A DNA stretch of 64,000 nt, from assembly GCA_018436725.1 (NCBI GenBank), contig JAHDKT010000056.1:1-64000 (forward strand), in the 5' to 3' direction. The notes beneath the pieces are model-generated. The model was not told where the DNA came from and did no database searches. It worked only from the letters and a program-made list of their open reading frames with translations. This stretch comes from Synergistaceae bacterium (GTDB lineage Bacteria; Synergistota; Synergistia; Synergistales; Aminobacteriaceae). This document shows positions 1-7,985 of this stretch, piece by piece. The position numbers and the translations under genes were made by a program. Positions within the stretch are counted from its first letter, which is position 1; each line of letters begins with the position of its first letter.

Positions 1-1143
1 AGCGTCATCCTCGGCCTCGGGGGAAAGGCCAACGGCGTTCCCCGGGAGAGCGGCTTCGACATCACCGTGGCGTCGGAGATAATGGCCATTCTCTGCCTCT
101 CCACGGACCTCATGGACCTGAAGGAAAGAATACGGAAGATCGTCATCGGCTACACTTATGACGGCAGGGCCGTCACCGCTGGAGACATCGGCGCGGCGGG
201 TTCCGCCGCCGTGCTCCTCAAGGATGCCGTCAAGCCCAATCTCGTCCAGACCCTGGAAGGGGTTCCCGCCTTCATCCACGGCGGTCCCTTCGCCAACATC
301 GCCCACGGCTGCAACTCCCTCCAGGCGACCCGTCTCGGCCTGAAGCTCTCCGACTATTTCGTCACCGAGGCGGGCTTCGGCGCCGACCTCGGCGCGGAAA
401 AGTTCCTGGACATCAAGTGCCGTCTCGGCGGCCTTACCCCTTCGGCGGTGGTGATCGTAGCCACGGTGCGGGCCCTGAAGATGCACGGAGGAAGGAAAAA
501 GACGGAACTCGCCCAGGAGGACCTGGCGGCCCTCGAAAAGGGCATGACCAACCTGGAGAAGCACATAGAGAACATCGCCTCCTTCGGGCTGCCCGCCGTG
601 GTGGCCATCAACCGGTTCCCCACGGACACCGAGGCGGAGCTTGCCCTGGTGGAGGACAAGTGCACCCGGCTGGGTGCCTCCGTGGCCCTCTCGGAAGTGT
701 GGGAGAAGGGAGGCGACGGCGGGCTCGACCTTGGCCGGAAGGTGATGGAGGCCTGCGGAAAGCGGTCGTCCTTCCGCTTCCTTTACGAGGCGTCCCTCAG
801 CCCGAAAGAGAAGATCGGGAAAATAGCCCGGGAGATCTACGGCGCCTCCGGGGTGACCTACACTGACCAGGCGGAGAAGGACCTCGCCCAGATCCACGAC
901 CTCGGCAAGGACGACCTGCTGGTCTGCATGGCCAAAACCCAGTATTCCCTCTCAGACGACCCGGCCCTCCTCGGCCGCCCCGAAGGCTTCACGGTGACCG
1001 TGCGGGAAGTCCGGCTGTCGGCCGGCGCCGGGTTCCTCGTCGCCATTACGGGATCGGTGATGACCATGCCGGGGCTGCCGAAAAAGCCGGCTGCCCTTAC
1101 CATCGACATCGACGAAAAGGGCCGCATCACGGGGCTCTTTTAA
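1..1143 (+). CDS. fhs: Formate--tetrahydrofolate ligase, 3' part (5' end outside window)
   Basis: Frame 1 is open from the first base, so this is the C-terminal 380 residues of a protein usually about 555 long. The first visible residues, [16 protein letters not shown], are a hallmark of the family, as is the C-terminal TMPGLP stretch near residue 340 of the visible part. The enzyme makes 10-formyl-THF from formate, THF and ATP in the cytoplasm; in amino-acid and purine fermenters it can run backwards to make ATP. folD follows 15 bases later with a good ribosome site, so the two are surely co-transcribed. A GTG at 67 is internal, because the conserved sequence continues upstream of it. Confidence 0.97.
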   Translation, partial: SVILGLGGKANGVPRESGFDITVASEIMAILCLSTDLMDLKERIRKIVIGYTYDGRAVTAGDIGAAGSAAVLLKDAVKPNLVQTLEGVPAFIHGGPFANIAHGCNSLQATRLGLKLSDYFVTEAGFGADLGAEKFLDIKCRLGGLTPSAVVIVATVRALKMHGGRKKTELAQEDLAALEKGMTNLEKHIENIASFGLPAVVAINRFPTDTEAELALVEDKCTRLGASVALSEVWEKGGDGGLDLGRKVMEACGKRSSFRFLYEASLSPKEKIGKIAREIYGASGVTYTDQAEKDLAQIHDLGKDDLLVCMAKTQYSLSDDPALLGRPEGFTVTVREVRLSAGAGFLVAITGSVMTMPGLPKKPAALTIDIDEKGRITGLF

Positions 1144-1158
1144 GGAGGCGAGGCTGCC

Positions 1159-2001
1159 ATGACCGCGAGGATACTCGACGGCAAGAAGCTCTCGGCCGAA
1201 ATACGGGCCTCCATAAAAGAAGAGACCACCCTCCTCCGGGAAAAGGGTATCGTTCCCGGCCTTGCGGTGGTCCTCGTGGGGGACGACCCGGCATCGAAGG
1301 TCTATGTCGGGCAGAAGGAAAAGGGGTGCCTCGAGGCGGGATTCGCGTCTTTCCTCCACAGGCTGCCGGCTTCAACCACCCAGGAGGAGCTCCTTGACCT
1401 TATCGGCAGGCTCAACGGGGATGCCCTCGTCCATGGAATTCTCGTCCAGCTCCCCTTGCCGCCCCAGATCGACCCTGACACCGTCCTCGCGGCCATCCGG
1501 CCTGAAAAGGACGTGGACGGTTTTCACCCCGTAAACATCGGGCGTCTCGTGGCAGGGCTCCCGGCCTGCGAACCCTGCACCCCCAAGGGAATACTCCGCC
1601 TTCTCAAAAGCACGGAGATCCCCCTGGCGGGAAAGGAAGCCGTGGTCATCGGGAGAAGCAACATCGTGGGCAAGCCTGTGGCCCTCATGCTCCTGGCTGA
1701 GAGCGCTACGGTGACCGTCTGCCACAGCAGGACAAGGGATCTCGCGGAGCATGTCCGCAGGGCGGATATCCTTGTCGCAGCCATCGGGAAACCCCGTTTC
1801 GTCACGGCGGACATGGTGAAGGAAGGCGCCGTGGTGGTGGACGTGGGAATCAACAGGCTCGAGGAAGGCCTCGTCGGGGACGTGGATTACGGTCCCGTCT
1901 CGGAGAAGGCGTCGTGGATCACTCCGGTTCCGGGAGGGGTGGGGCCCATGACCATCGCCATGCTGCTGGAGAATACCCTGGAACAGGCAAAGAAAGTCTG
2001 A
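1159..2001 (+). CDS. folD: Bifunctional methylene-THF dehydrogenase / methenyl-THF cyclohydrolase
   Basis: A 280-residue protein of normal FolD length. It interconverts 5,10-methylene-, 5,10-methenyl- and 10-formyl-THF with NADP(H). The catalytic Tyr49 and Lys53 sit in the usual YxxxK pattern. Also present are the DVDGFHP substrate segment, the GRSNIVGKP nucleotide-binding loop and the C-terminal [11 protein letters not shown] signature. An AAGGAGG ribosome site lies just upstream of the ATG. It is coupled to fhs upstream and supplies methenyl-THF chemistry alongside fchA downstream. Confidence 0.97.
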   Translation: MTARILDGKKLSAEIRASIKEETTLLREKGIVPGLAVVLVGDDPASKVYVGQKEKGCLEAGFASFLHRLPASTTQEELLDLIGRLNGDALVHGILVQLPLPPQIDPDTVLAAIRPEKDVDGFHPVNIGRLVAGLPACEPCTPKGILRLLKSTEIPLAGKEAVVIGRSNIVGKPVALMLLAESATVTVCHSRTRDLAEHVRRADILVAAIGKPRFVTADMVKEGAVVVDVGINRLEEGLVGDVDYGPVSEKASWITPVPGGVGPMTIAMLLENTLEQAKKV

Positions 2002-2036
2002 AAACGACCCCCAAGGGACAAACAGCACCGTCTTCG

Positions 2037-2073
2037 GCCGTCCTCCCGGAGAATACCGGGGGGACGGCGTTTA
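2037..2073 (+). terminator. Hairpin terminator after folD
   Basis: A 13-bp stem (2037-2049 with 2056-2068, one G-T pair) closes a six-base loop and is followed by a short GTTTAT tract. The U-run is weak, so termination may be partial. Confidence 0.6.
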
Positions 2074-2099
2074 TCAAAGGAGCGGCTCTGTGGTATAAA
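2071..2099 (+). promoter_or_regulatory. Sigma70-type promoter for fchA
   Basis: TTATCA (2071-2076) and TATAAA (2094-2099) are separated by 17 bases. It lies right after the folD terminator and about 70 bases before the fchA start. Confidence 0.55.
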
Positions 2100-2170
2100 G
2101 ATACCTGAATGGCCCGTACGGGGGAAATGCCCCGGACGCAGGAAAATTCCACAAGGAGGAAGAGACGTCC

Positions 2171-2812
2171 ATGACCCTTCTGAAAAACAGGAGCCTTGAA
2201 GATTTTTCGGGAGAGCTTGCTGCCAGTTCGGCGGCGCCGGGAGGAGGCAGCGCCGCCGCCCTTTCGGGAGCCCTCGGTGCGGCCCTTGTTTCCATGGTGT
2301 GCCGGCTCACTCTCGGCAAAAAGGAATACGAGGAGTATGAAGAGGAGCTCAGGGAGGTTCTCGCCCTCTCCGAGGACCTGAGAAAGAACCTGGTAAACGC
2401 CGTTGACGTGGATGCCGCGGCCTATGGATTTGTGATGGAGGCCTTCGCCCTTCCGAAGGAGACCGAAGAAGAAAAGGCGGTCCGGAGAGAGGCCATACAG
2501 AAGGCGTTCCGGGAAGCCTGCGAATCGCCGAGAAAAACATCCTTCTGGTGCCTCGAGGTGCTTCGCCTCTGCGCCCGCGTGTCGGGCAAGGTGAACGTCA
2601 ACGCGGCCAGCGACCTCGGCGTGGGAGCCAACCAGGCCCTGGCAGGGCTTGAAGGGGCTGCCATGAACGTGCTGATCAACCTTCCCTCCATCAAGGACGA
2701 CGAGTACACCGATCTTCTTCGGGAGGAAGTCGAGGAGATCCAGGACGAGGGGAGAATTCTCAAGACCGGGGTGATGAGGGAAGTCCTGGCCTATATCGGC
2801 GGAGCGGACTGA
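2171..2812 (+). CDS. fchA: Formiminotetrahydrofolate cyclodeaminase-like protein
   Basis: A 213-residue protein of the cyclodeaminase/cyclohydrolase family. Known members convert 5-formimino-THF to 5,10-methenyl-THF plus ammonia. The N-terminal APGGGSAAAL glycine-rich segment (about residues 22-31) and the central NVNAASDLGVG stretch are family hallmarks. An AAGGAGGAAGAG ribosome site precedes the ATG. With folD and fhs it forms a route from formimino-THF, made in glycine, purine or histidine breakdown, to formate and ATP. This operon logic is inferred from neighbours; the family call is firm. Confidence 0.92.
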   Translation: MTLLKNRSLEDFSGELAASSAAPGGGSAAALSGALGAALVSMVCRLTLGKKEYEEYEEELREVLALSEDLRKNLVNAVDVDAAAYGFVMEAFALPKETEEEKAVRREAIQKAFREACESPRKTSFWCLEVLRLCARVSGKVNVNAASDLGVGANQALAGLEGAAMNVLINLPSIKDDEYTDLLREEVEEIQDEGRILKTGVMREVLAYIGGAD

Positions 2813-2899
2813 GCCGGGCGGTTCTCCTTTCATGAAACCATTTTCGGGACGCAGTTTCCCTCTCCATCGGAAACCGGCGAACAGAAAAAGAGGCAAAAA

Positions 2900-4072
2900 A
2901 TGAAGACGGTCACGGTAGGCATCATCGGTGCCGGCTTTGCGTCGAAGTTCCACTGCCGGTCCTTTTCCCGGGTGGCGGGAATAAACGTCCGCGTGAAATC
3001 CATCGCGGATGTAGATGCCGGAAAGGCTTCCGCCGTCGCGACGGAATTCGGCCTGGAGGAATTCCACAATGACTGCACCGCCCTCCTTGACGATCCGGAG
3101 ATCGACGTCATCGACATCTGCACCCCTCCCTTCCTGCACCCGGGCATGACAATGGAAGCCCTCGCGGCAGGGAAGCACGTGATATGCGAAAAGCCCCTGA
3201 CCGGCTATTTCGGCGCTCCCGGCGACGAGACGCCCATCGGAGACAGGGTGCCCAAATCGGTCATGTACGACAAGGTGCTCGGGGATATACGGAACCTCGG
3301 GAAGGTCGTAGCGGAAAGCAACAGGCTCTTCATGTATGCCGAGAATTACGTCTACTCGCCGAATATTCTGAAAGCCGCAGAGATCATCCGGGCCCGGAAG
3401 AGCAGGATCCTTTTCATGAAGGGGGAGGAGAGCCTGAAAGGGTCCTCGTCACCGGTGGCCGGCAGGTGGGACAAAACGGGCGGCGGTTCCCTCATCCGGG
3501 TGGGGTGCCACCCCATCGGGGGGATTCTCTGGCTGAAGAGGGAAGAGGCACGGACGAGAGGGATTTCCATAGAAATTGAAAGTGTCCTGTGCGACACGGC
3601 CCGTATGACGCCCTCCCTGAGCGATCACGAACGGCGCCATCTCAGCGTCCGCCCGGAGGACGTGGAGGATTTCGCCTCCCTGGTCCTCACCTTCACCGAC
3701 GGTACCAGGGCGGTGGTGATTGCAGGCGACACCATGCTGGGCGGCACGAGGAACTACGTGGAGGTCTACGCCAATGACGCAGTGATGCACTGCATGATCA
3801 CCCCTTCGGACAACCTCAGCACCTACATGCTTGACGAAGAGGGAATGGACGGCGTGTACATCTCCGAGATGCTTCCCGCAAAGGCGGGCTGGCAGAGGCC
3901 CTTCGTCGCCGAGGAGCACCTGAGGGGATATGTGGGCCAGTTCCAGGATTTCATGGAGTGCGCGGCAACGGGCAGGAAGCCTCTGTCAGACTTTGGTCTG
4001 GCCTGCGACGTGGCCAGGGTGATCTACGGGGCCTATCTCTCGGCGGAGCAGGGGAAAAGGGTCGATTTCTGA
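2900..4072 (+). CDS. Gfo/Idh/MocA family oxidoreductase
   Basis: A 390-residue NAD(P)-dependent oxidoreductase. The N-terminal Rossmann fold carries GIIGAGFAS (residues 7-15), and the family's EKP motif lies at 97-99. The C-terminal alpha/beta domain has a conserved-looking GGGSLIRVGCHP segment. Members oxidise or reduce sugars, inositols and related polyols, so the substrate cannot be read from the sequence. The gene starts 87 bases after fchA with only a weak purine-rich ribosome site, and no strong promoter is visible. It ends at a strong terminator shared with the facing gene. There is no sugar transporter next to it. Confidence 0.85.
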   Translation: MKTVTVGIIGAGFASKFHCRSFSRVAGINVRVKSIADVDAGKASAVATEFGLEEFHNDCTALLDDPEIDVIDICTPPFLHPGMTMEALAAGKHVICEKPLTGYFGAPGDETPIGDRVPKSVMYDKVLGDIRNLGKVVAESNRLFMYAENYVYSPNILKAAEIIRARKSRILFMKGEESLKGSSSPVAGRWDKTGGGSLIRVGCHPIGGILWLKREEARTRGISIEIESVLCDTARMTPSLSDHERRHLSVRPEDVEDFASLVLTFTDGTRAVVIAGDTMLGGTRNYVEVYANDAVMHCMITPSDNLSTYMLDEEGMDGVYISEMLPAKAGWQRPFVAEEHLRGYVGQFQDFMECAATGRKPLSDFGLACDVARVIYGAYLSAEQGKRVDF

Positions 4073-4106
4073 AGACCCCGGCAGTGCTTCAGTCTCTGAA
4101 AAGAAA

Positions 4107-4140
4107 ATGGGGCAGGCACCCTTCAGGGTGCCTGCCCCAT
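4107..4140. terminator. Bidirectional terminator between convergent genes
   Basis: A perfect 15-bp stem (4107-4121 with 4126-4140) with a TTCA loop. On the minus strand it is followed by TTTTCTTTTC, so it is a canonical intrinsic terminator for the minus-strand lyase gene. It also separates the plus-strand oxidoreductase. Confidence 0.9.
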
Positions 4141-4153
4141 AGAGCCTCAAGGG

Positions 4154-5092
4154 TCAGCGCTGTTTCTTCGCCGCGGTCAGCGGAACGAGATCAGCGCAGG
4201 TTCCCGCTTTCAGGACAGCGCTGTCGGCGTGCCCCACCCAGTCCCGGAGCTGTCCGGCCAGGGCGATGATCTTGCCGAGGTCGATGCCCGTCTCGATCCC
4301 CATTTCGGAGAACATGTGGATCATGTCCTCCGAGGAGATATTGCCCGAGGCTCCCGGCGCGTACGGGCAGCCCCCGAGACCGGCGAGAGATCCGTCGAAG
4401 CGGATGACACCGGCCTGCATTCCGGCGACGATGTTTGCCAGGGCCATGCCCCTGGTGTTGTGGAAGTGAAGAAACCAGCGCACAGCCGGGAACTCCTTCA
4501 TCATCATGGAAGAGAGGTCGAAAACCTGCCGGGGATTGGCCATGCCGGTGGTGTCGGACAGGGAAAGCTCTGTCAGCCCCAGATCGTGCATCCGGCCGGC
4601 GATTTCCCTTACCTGTGACGGCGGTACCTTCCCTTCAAAGGGGCAGCCGAAGGCTGTGGAAATGGCACCTGAAACTTCGGCTCCGTTTGCTCTGGCGAAG
4701 GCCGTGCATTCTTTAAAACCCTCGATAAGTTCAAGGGGAGTCTTGTTCAGGTTTGCCTTCGCGTGGGATTCGCTGGCGGAGACCGTGAGCTTCACCTTGG
4801 TGATCCCTGAAGCGAGGGCGCGCTCCACGCCCTTGAGGTTTGCCACGAGGGCCCTGTATTCCACCCCCTGAGTCCGGCGGAACGTCCGGGCCACTTCGTC
4901 GGTATCGGCCATCTGGGGAACTGCCTTCGGGTGGACGAAGGAGCCGACCTCGATGATTTTTATTCCTGCATCCGCCGCACCCTCTATTAAGGCGGTTTTC
5001 CTTTCCACGGAAAGGGTGGAAGGTTCGTTCTGCAGTCCGTCCCGTGGGCCGACCTCGCAGAAGATGACCTTTTCAGGCCACTGTAGGGACAT
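4154..5092 (-). CDS. Hydroxymethylglutaryl-CoA lyase-type enzyme
   Basis: A 312-residue DRE-TIM metallolyase. Known HMG-CoA lyases split HMG-CoA into acetoacetate and acetyl-CoA, the last step of leucine breakdown. The metal/catalytic EVGPRDGLQNE motif starts at residue 13, and the active-site cysteine loop GLGGCPYAPGASGN is intact near the C-terminus. I chose the ATG at 5092 because GAGGAGG ends 9 bases upstream of it; the upstream ATGs lack a site at proper spacing. It is divergent from the aroD operon, and a degenerate copy of that operon's operator lies upstream of its promoter. It may therefore act on another beta-hydroxyacyl-CoA made by that pathway, which is inference. Confidence 0.9.
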   Translation of the reverse strand: MSLQWPEKVIFCEVGPRDGLQNEPSTLSVERKTALIEGAADAGIKIIEVGSFVHPKAVPQMADTDEVARTFRRTQGVEYRALVANLKGVERALASGITKVKLTVSASESHAKANLNKTPLELIEGFKECTAFARANGAEVSGAISTAFGCPFEGKVPPSQVREIAGRMHDLGLTELSLSDTTGMANPRQVFDLSSMMMKEFPAVRWFLHFHNTRGMALANIVAGMQAGVIRFDGSLAGLGGCPYAPGASGNISSEDMIHMFSEMGIETGIDLGKIIALAGQLRDWVGHADSAVLKAGTCADLVPLTAAKKQR

Positions 5093-5139
5093 GATGTTCA
5101 TCCTCCTCGTGAAGCAGAATGGCGCTGCCTTTCCTGCAA

Positions 5140-5168
5140 ACATTACTCAAGAATGGAATTTCTGTCAA
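5140..5168 (-). promoter_or_regulatory. Candidate promoter for the HMG-CoA lyase gene
   Basis: Read on the minus strand, a perfect TTGACA (5168-5163) is followed after 17 bases by TAATGT (5145-5140). The -10 is weak, but the spacing and position are right. Confidence 0.5.
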
Positions 5169-5180
5169 GCGGCATTGTAT

Positions 5181-5195
5181 TCCGCCAAGCGAAAA
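5181..5195 (-). promoter_or_regulatory. Degenerate operator box upstream of the lyase promoter
   Basis: On the minus strand this reads TTTTCGCTTGGCGGA, matching the aroD operator box TTTCCGCTAAACGGA at 11 of 15 positions. It lies just upstream of the -35. It may be an activator-type or weak IclR-family site; chance similarity is possible. Confidence 0.35.
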
Positions 5196-5237
5196 TACAT
5201 CCCGGGAAAAAAACAGCGGAAGAGAGGAAAAACCAGC

Positions 5238-5266
5238 TTGACAAACGGAAGCAGTCTTCTTATTGT
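5238..5266 (+). promoter_or_regulatory. Promoter of the aroD-TTT operon
   Basis: A perfect TTGACA (5238-5243), 17 bases, then TATTGT (5261-5266). The identical hexamers and spacing recur at 13785-13813. A perfect TATAAT overlaps at 5266-5271 but sits 22 bases from the TTGACA, so it is probably not the paired element. Confidence 0.75.
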
Positions 5267-5273
5267 ATAATCA

Positions 5274-5308
5274 TTTCTTAGAGGCGGATGGTATTTCCGC
5301 TAAACGGA
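5274..5308 (+). promoter_or_regulatory. Tandem operator boxes at the aroD promoter start site
   Basis: Two copies of TTTC-N7-CGGA lie at 5274-5288 and 5294-5308, exactly 20 bp apart, placed over the expected transcription start. The second, TTTCCGCTAAACGGA, is a near palindrome of the kind IclR-family repressors bind. The same pair at the same distance follows the promoter at 13785, so repression by the IclR protein encoded at 14808-15554 is the simplest reading. Confidence 0.65.
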
Positions 5309-5324
5309 AAATATGGAGGTTTTC

Positions 5325-6104
5325 ATGAGACCACAGCCGGAAAAGCCCATCGAGGCAAGAGGAAAGGTTCTTGGGGGCCCGAGGCCTCTCGTCTGCGTTC
5401 CCCTCGTCGGAAAGACCCGCGGGGAGATCCTGGCCGAAGCGGAAAATATCCCAGCCATCGCACCCGATATCATCGAACTCCGGGTGGATGCCTGGGAGTT
5501 CGTGGAAGAAACGGCTCTCTCCGTCTCCATGATACGGGACGTCCGGAAGGCCGTGGGGGAGATCCCCGTGATCCTCACCTGTCGGGGCCACTGGGAGGGC
5601 GGTTTCAAAAAAGTCTCCGATGAGGCGAAATTCTCCCTCTACCGGGAGGCAGCCGCCGGAGGCCTGGTGGATTTTCTTGACATTGAGCTCGCCTACGGCG
5701 ACGAAAAAATCAGGGAAACCCTCCGGATGCTTGAGAATTCCTCTGTTTCCCTTATCGTCTCATTCCATGATTTTGAAAAGACCCCTCCGAAGGAAGTCCT
5801 TTTTTCCACCCTCGCCGCCGAGATTCGGGCAGGGGCCCACGTGGCAAAGCTTGCCGCCATGCCCAGGAACGAGGAGGATGTCCTTGCCCTTCTTTCCGCA
5901 ACGATCCTGGTCCGCCGGGAGTACCCCCACATCCCGCTCATCACCATGTCCATGGGCGGCATCGGCGCCGTGAGCAGGGTGACCGGAGGGCTGTTCGGAT
6001 CGGATCTTTCCTTCGCGGTGGGCAGCAAGGCCTCGGCCCCCGGCCAGATACCGGTTGCGGCCCTGAAACAGTGCCTGTCCGTTCTCCATCCCCTGGAGAG
6101 CTAG
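5325..6104 (+). CDS. aroD: Type I 3-dehydroquinate dehydratase (probably catabolic)
   Basis: A 259-residue class I dehydroquinase. These form a Schiff base with 3-dehydroquinate and give 3-dehydroshikimate. The Schiff-base lysine is Lys175 (in VAKLAAMP) and the catalytic histidine is His148 (in SFHDFEKTP). The C-terminal KASAPGQIP substrate loop is intact. The ATG at 5325 is chosen because GGAGG lies five bases upstream; an ATG at 5313 overlaps that site. It is the first gene of a transport and oxidation operon rather than of a shikimate cluster. That suggests use on quinate/dehydroquinate or a related dehydration, but a housekeeping role cannot be excluded from one window. Confidence 0.9.
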   Translation: MRPQPEKPIEARGKVLGGPRPLVCVPLVGKTRGEILAEAENIPAIAPDIIELRVDAWEFVEETALSVSMIRDVRKAVGEIPVILTCRGHWEGGFKKVSDEAKFSLYREAAAGGLVDFLDIELAYGDEKIRETLRMLENSSVSLIVSFHDFEKTPPKEVLFSTLAAEIRAGAHVAKLAAMPRNEEDVLALLSATILVRREYPHIPLITMSMGGIGAVSRVTGGLFGSDLSFAVGSKASAPGQIPVAALKQCLSVLHPLES

Positions 6105-6133
6105 ACGGTACAGAAAAAAGAATGGAGGCTCGG

Positions 6134-7942
6134 ATGATGAAGAAAGACCTTGTGGCGTTCCAGCTTGTGAAGTTTCTCGAGGCCCGCGGCGTTGAAAAGA
6201 TTTTCGGCCTGTGCGGCCACACCGTCATCGGTTTCCTCGATGCGCTCAAAGAAAGCTCCATTCATTTCGTGTCCGTCCGGCATGAGCAGATTGCCGCCCA
6301 TGCAGCCGACGGCTATTCCAGGGGAAAGGGATGCCGTGTTCCCGGCGTGCTCCTCACCCACCTCGGCCCCGGGCTCGCCAACGCCACCACGGGCGTAGCG
6401 GAGGCCTCGCTGAACTCAATCCCCATGGTGGTCATCGCCGGCGACGTCCCGAGCTGCTACTTCGGCCGTCACCCCCACCAGGAGGTGAATCTCCACGCCG
6501 ACGCCAGCCAGTACGAGATTTACCGTCCCTTCGTAAAGCGGGCCTGGCGTGTCGACAGGCCGGAACTGCTTCCCGAGGTTATGGACAAGGCCTTCCGCCT
6601 GTCCCTCACGGGCCGCCCCGGCCCCGTGCTGGTATCCATCCCCATGGACCTTTTCTCCATGGAGCTCGACACCCGGTTCTTCGACATGAGGATCGACAAC
6701 AATCCCCTCCTTCCCAAACCCGGCCTGGATGAAAAAACGGCGGAGGAAATCGCCGTCATGCTGGCCGAAGCGAAACACCCGATCCTCTATCCCGGCGGCG
6801 GCGTCATCTCCTCCGGCGCATCGCAGGATCTCTCCGCCCTGGCGACCCACCTGGAGATCCCGGTGCTCTATACCCTCATGGGAAAGGGCGCCATTCCCGA
6901 CGATCATCCCCTTGCCGTGGGCATGACCGGCTTCTGGGGGACCGACTTCAACAACAGGACCGCCATGAAGGCAGACGTGATGATGGCGGTGGGGACGAGG
7001 CTTTCCGAGGCCGACTGCAGCTCCTGGTACTTCGGCGAGACCTTCGACATTCCTCCCACCAGGCTCATCCATATCGACATCAACCAGGAGGAAATCGGCC
7101 GGAACTTCAAGACGGCCATCGGCGCCGTCTGCGACGCGAAAATGGCCCTCGGCGCCATTCTGGCGGCGGCAAAGAGACTGTATCCCCAGGGTGTGAAGCG
7201 GCCCGAAACGGTGAAGGAAATCGCAGAGACCAAGGCCGCCTACTTCGCAGGCATCTCGGAGGCGCAGAAGTCGGACCAGTTCCCCATGCGCCCCGAACGG
7301 ATTCTCGCCGACCTCCGGGAGGTCCTTCCCCGGGACGGGTACGTCGTCGCCGACGTCGGGTGGAACAAAAACGGCGTGGGACAGCAGTTTCCCATCTACG
7401 AGCCTGGAACCTTCGTAGCCCCCGGCGGACTTGCCACGATGGGGTACGGTCCTTCCGCCGCCCTCGGCGTGAAGGTGGCCTGCCCCGATAAAAAGGTGGT
7501 CGCCCTCATCGGTGACGGCGGCATGGGCGCCAACGTCTCCCCCTTCGCCACCGCCGCGGTGGATGATATTGCCGTGGTGTGGGTGGTGATGAACAACTGT
7601 GCTTTCGGAACCATCGCCGGGCTCGAGAACCAGCACTACCAGCACCAGTTCGGCACTCTCTTCGAGAAGGACGGCAAGCCCTACAGCCCTGACTTCGCCG
7701 CTATCGGCGAGGCCTACGGGATCAAGGGATATACCGTGAAGAGCGCCTCTGAATTCAAACCGGTCCTCGAAGAGGCCCTCGCCCTGAACAGGCCCTGTGT
7801 CATCGACGTCCGGATGGAAAACGCCCCGGTTGTTACCGAAGGATGCTGGAACATCAACGACATCTTCAGGAAGCGGGGAGAGGAAAAGCCCTGGAGGGTC
7901 TGGGCCTGGGAAGAAACCGAACCCTGGAGGATGGAAAAGTAG
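6134..7942 (+). CDS. ThDP-dependent decarboxylase/carboligase (acetolactate synthase superfamily)
   Basis: A 602-residue enzyme with the three-domain layout of the acetolactate synthase/glyoxylate carboligase/sulfoacetaldehyde acetyltransferase group. Glu51, in VRHEQ, is the expected cofactor-activating glutamate. The C-terminal ThDP/Mg site runs from GDGGMGAN to MNNCAFG near residues 459-490. GGAGG five bases before the ATG at 6134 sets the start. It is followed 43 bases later by an acylating aldehyde dehydrogenase, so decarboxylation of a 2-oxo acid to an aldehyde that is then made into an acyl-CoA fits best. The exact substrate is unknown. Confidence 0.82.
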   Translation: MMKKDLVAFQLVKFLEARGVEKIFGLCGHTVIGFLDALKESSIHFVSVRHEQIAAHAADGYSRGKGCRVPGVLLTHLGPGLANATTGVAEASLNSIPMVVIAGDVPSCYFGRHPHQEVNLHADASQYEIYRPFVKRAWRVDRPELLPEVMDKAFRLSLTGRPGPVLVSIPMDLFSMELDTRFFDMRIDNNPLLPKPGLDEKTAEEIAVMLAEAKHPILYPGGGVISSGASQDLSALATHLEIPVLYTLMGKGAIPDDHPLAVGMTGFWGTDFNNRTAMKADVMMAVGTRLSEADCSSWYFGETFDIPPTRLIHIDINQEEIGRNFKTAIGAVCDAKMALGAILAAAKRLYPQGVKRPETVKEIAETKAAYFAGISEAQKSDQFPMRPERILADLREVLPRDGYVVADVGWNKNGVGQQFPIYEPGTFVAPGGLATMGYGPSAALGVKVACPDKKVVALIGDGGMGANVSPFATAAVDDIAVVWVVMNNCAFGTIAGLENQHYQHQFGTLFEKDGKPYSPDFAAIGEAYGIKGYTVKSASEFKPVLEEALALNRPCVIDVRMENAPVVTEGCWNINDIFRKRGEEKPWRVWAWEETEPWRMEK

Positions 7943-7985
7943 CTCTCCTTTCCGGGAGCTTACAAAGAAAAGGAGATGGACATAC

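Noticed and set aside
5266..5271. Perfect TATAAT as the aroD -10
   Set aside because: It is 22 bases from the only TTGACA and is not present in the twin promoter at 13785, where TATTGT at 17 bases is conserved.
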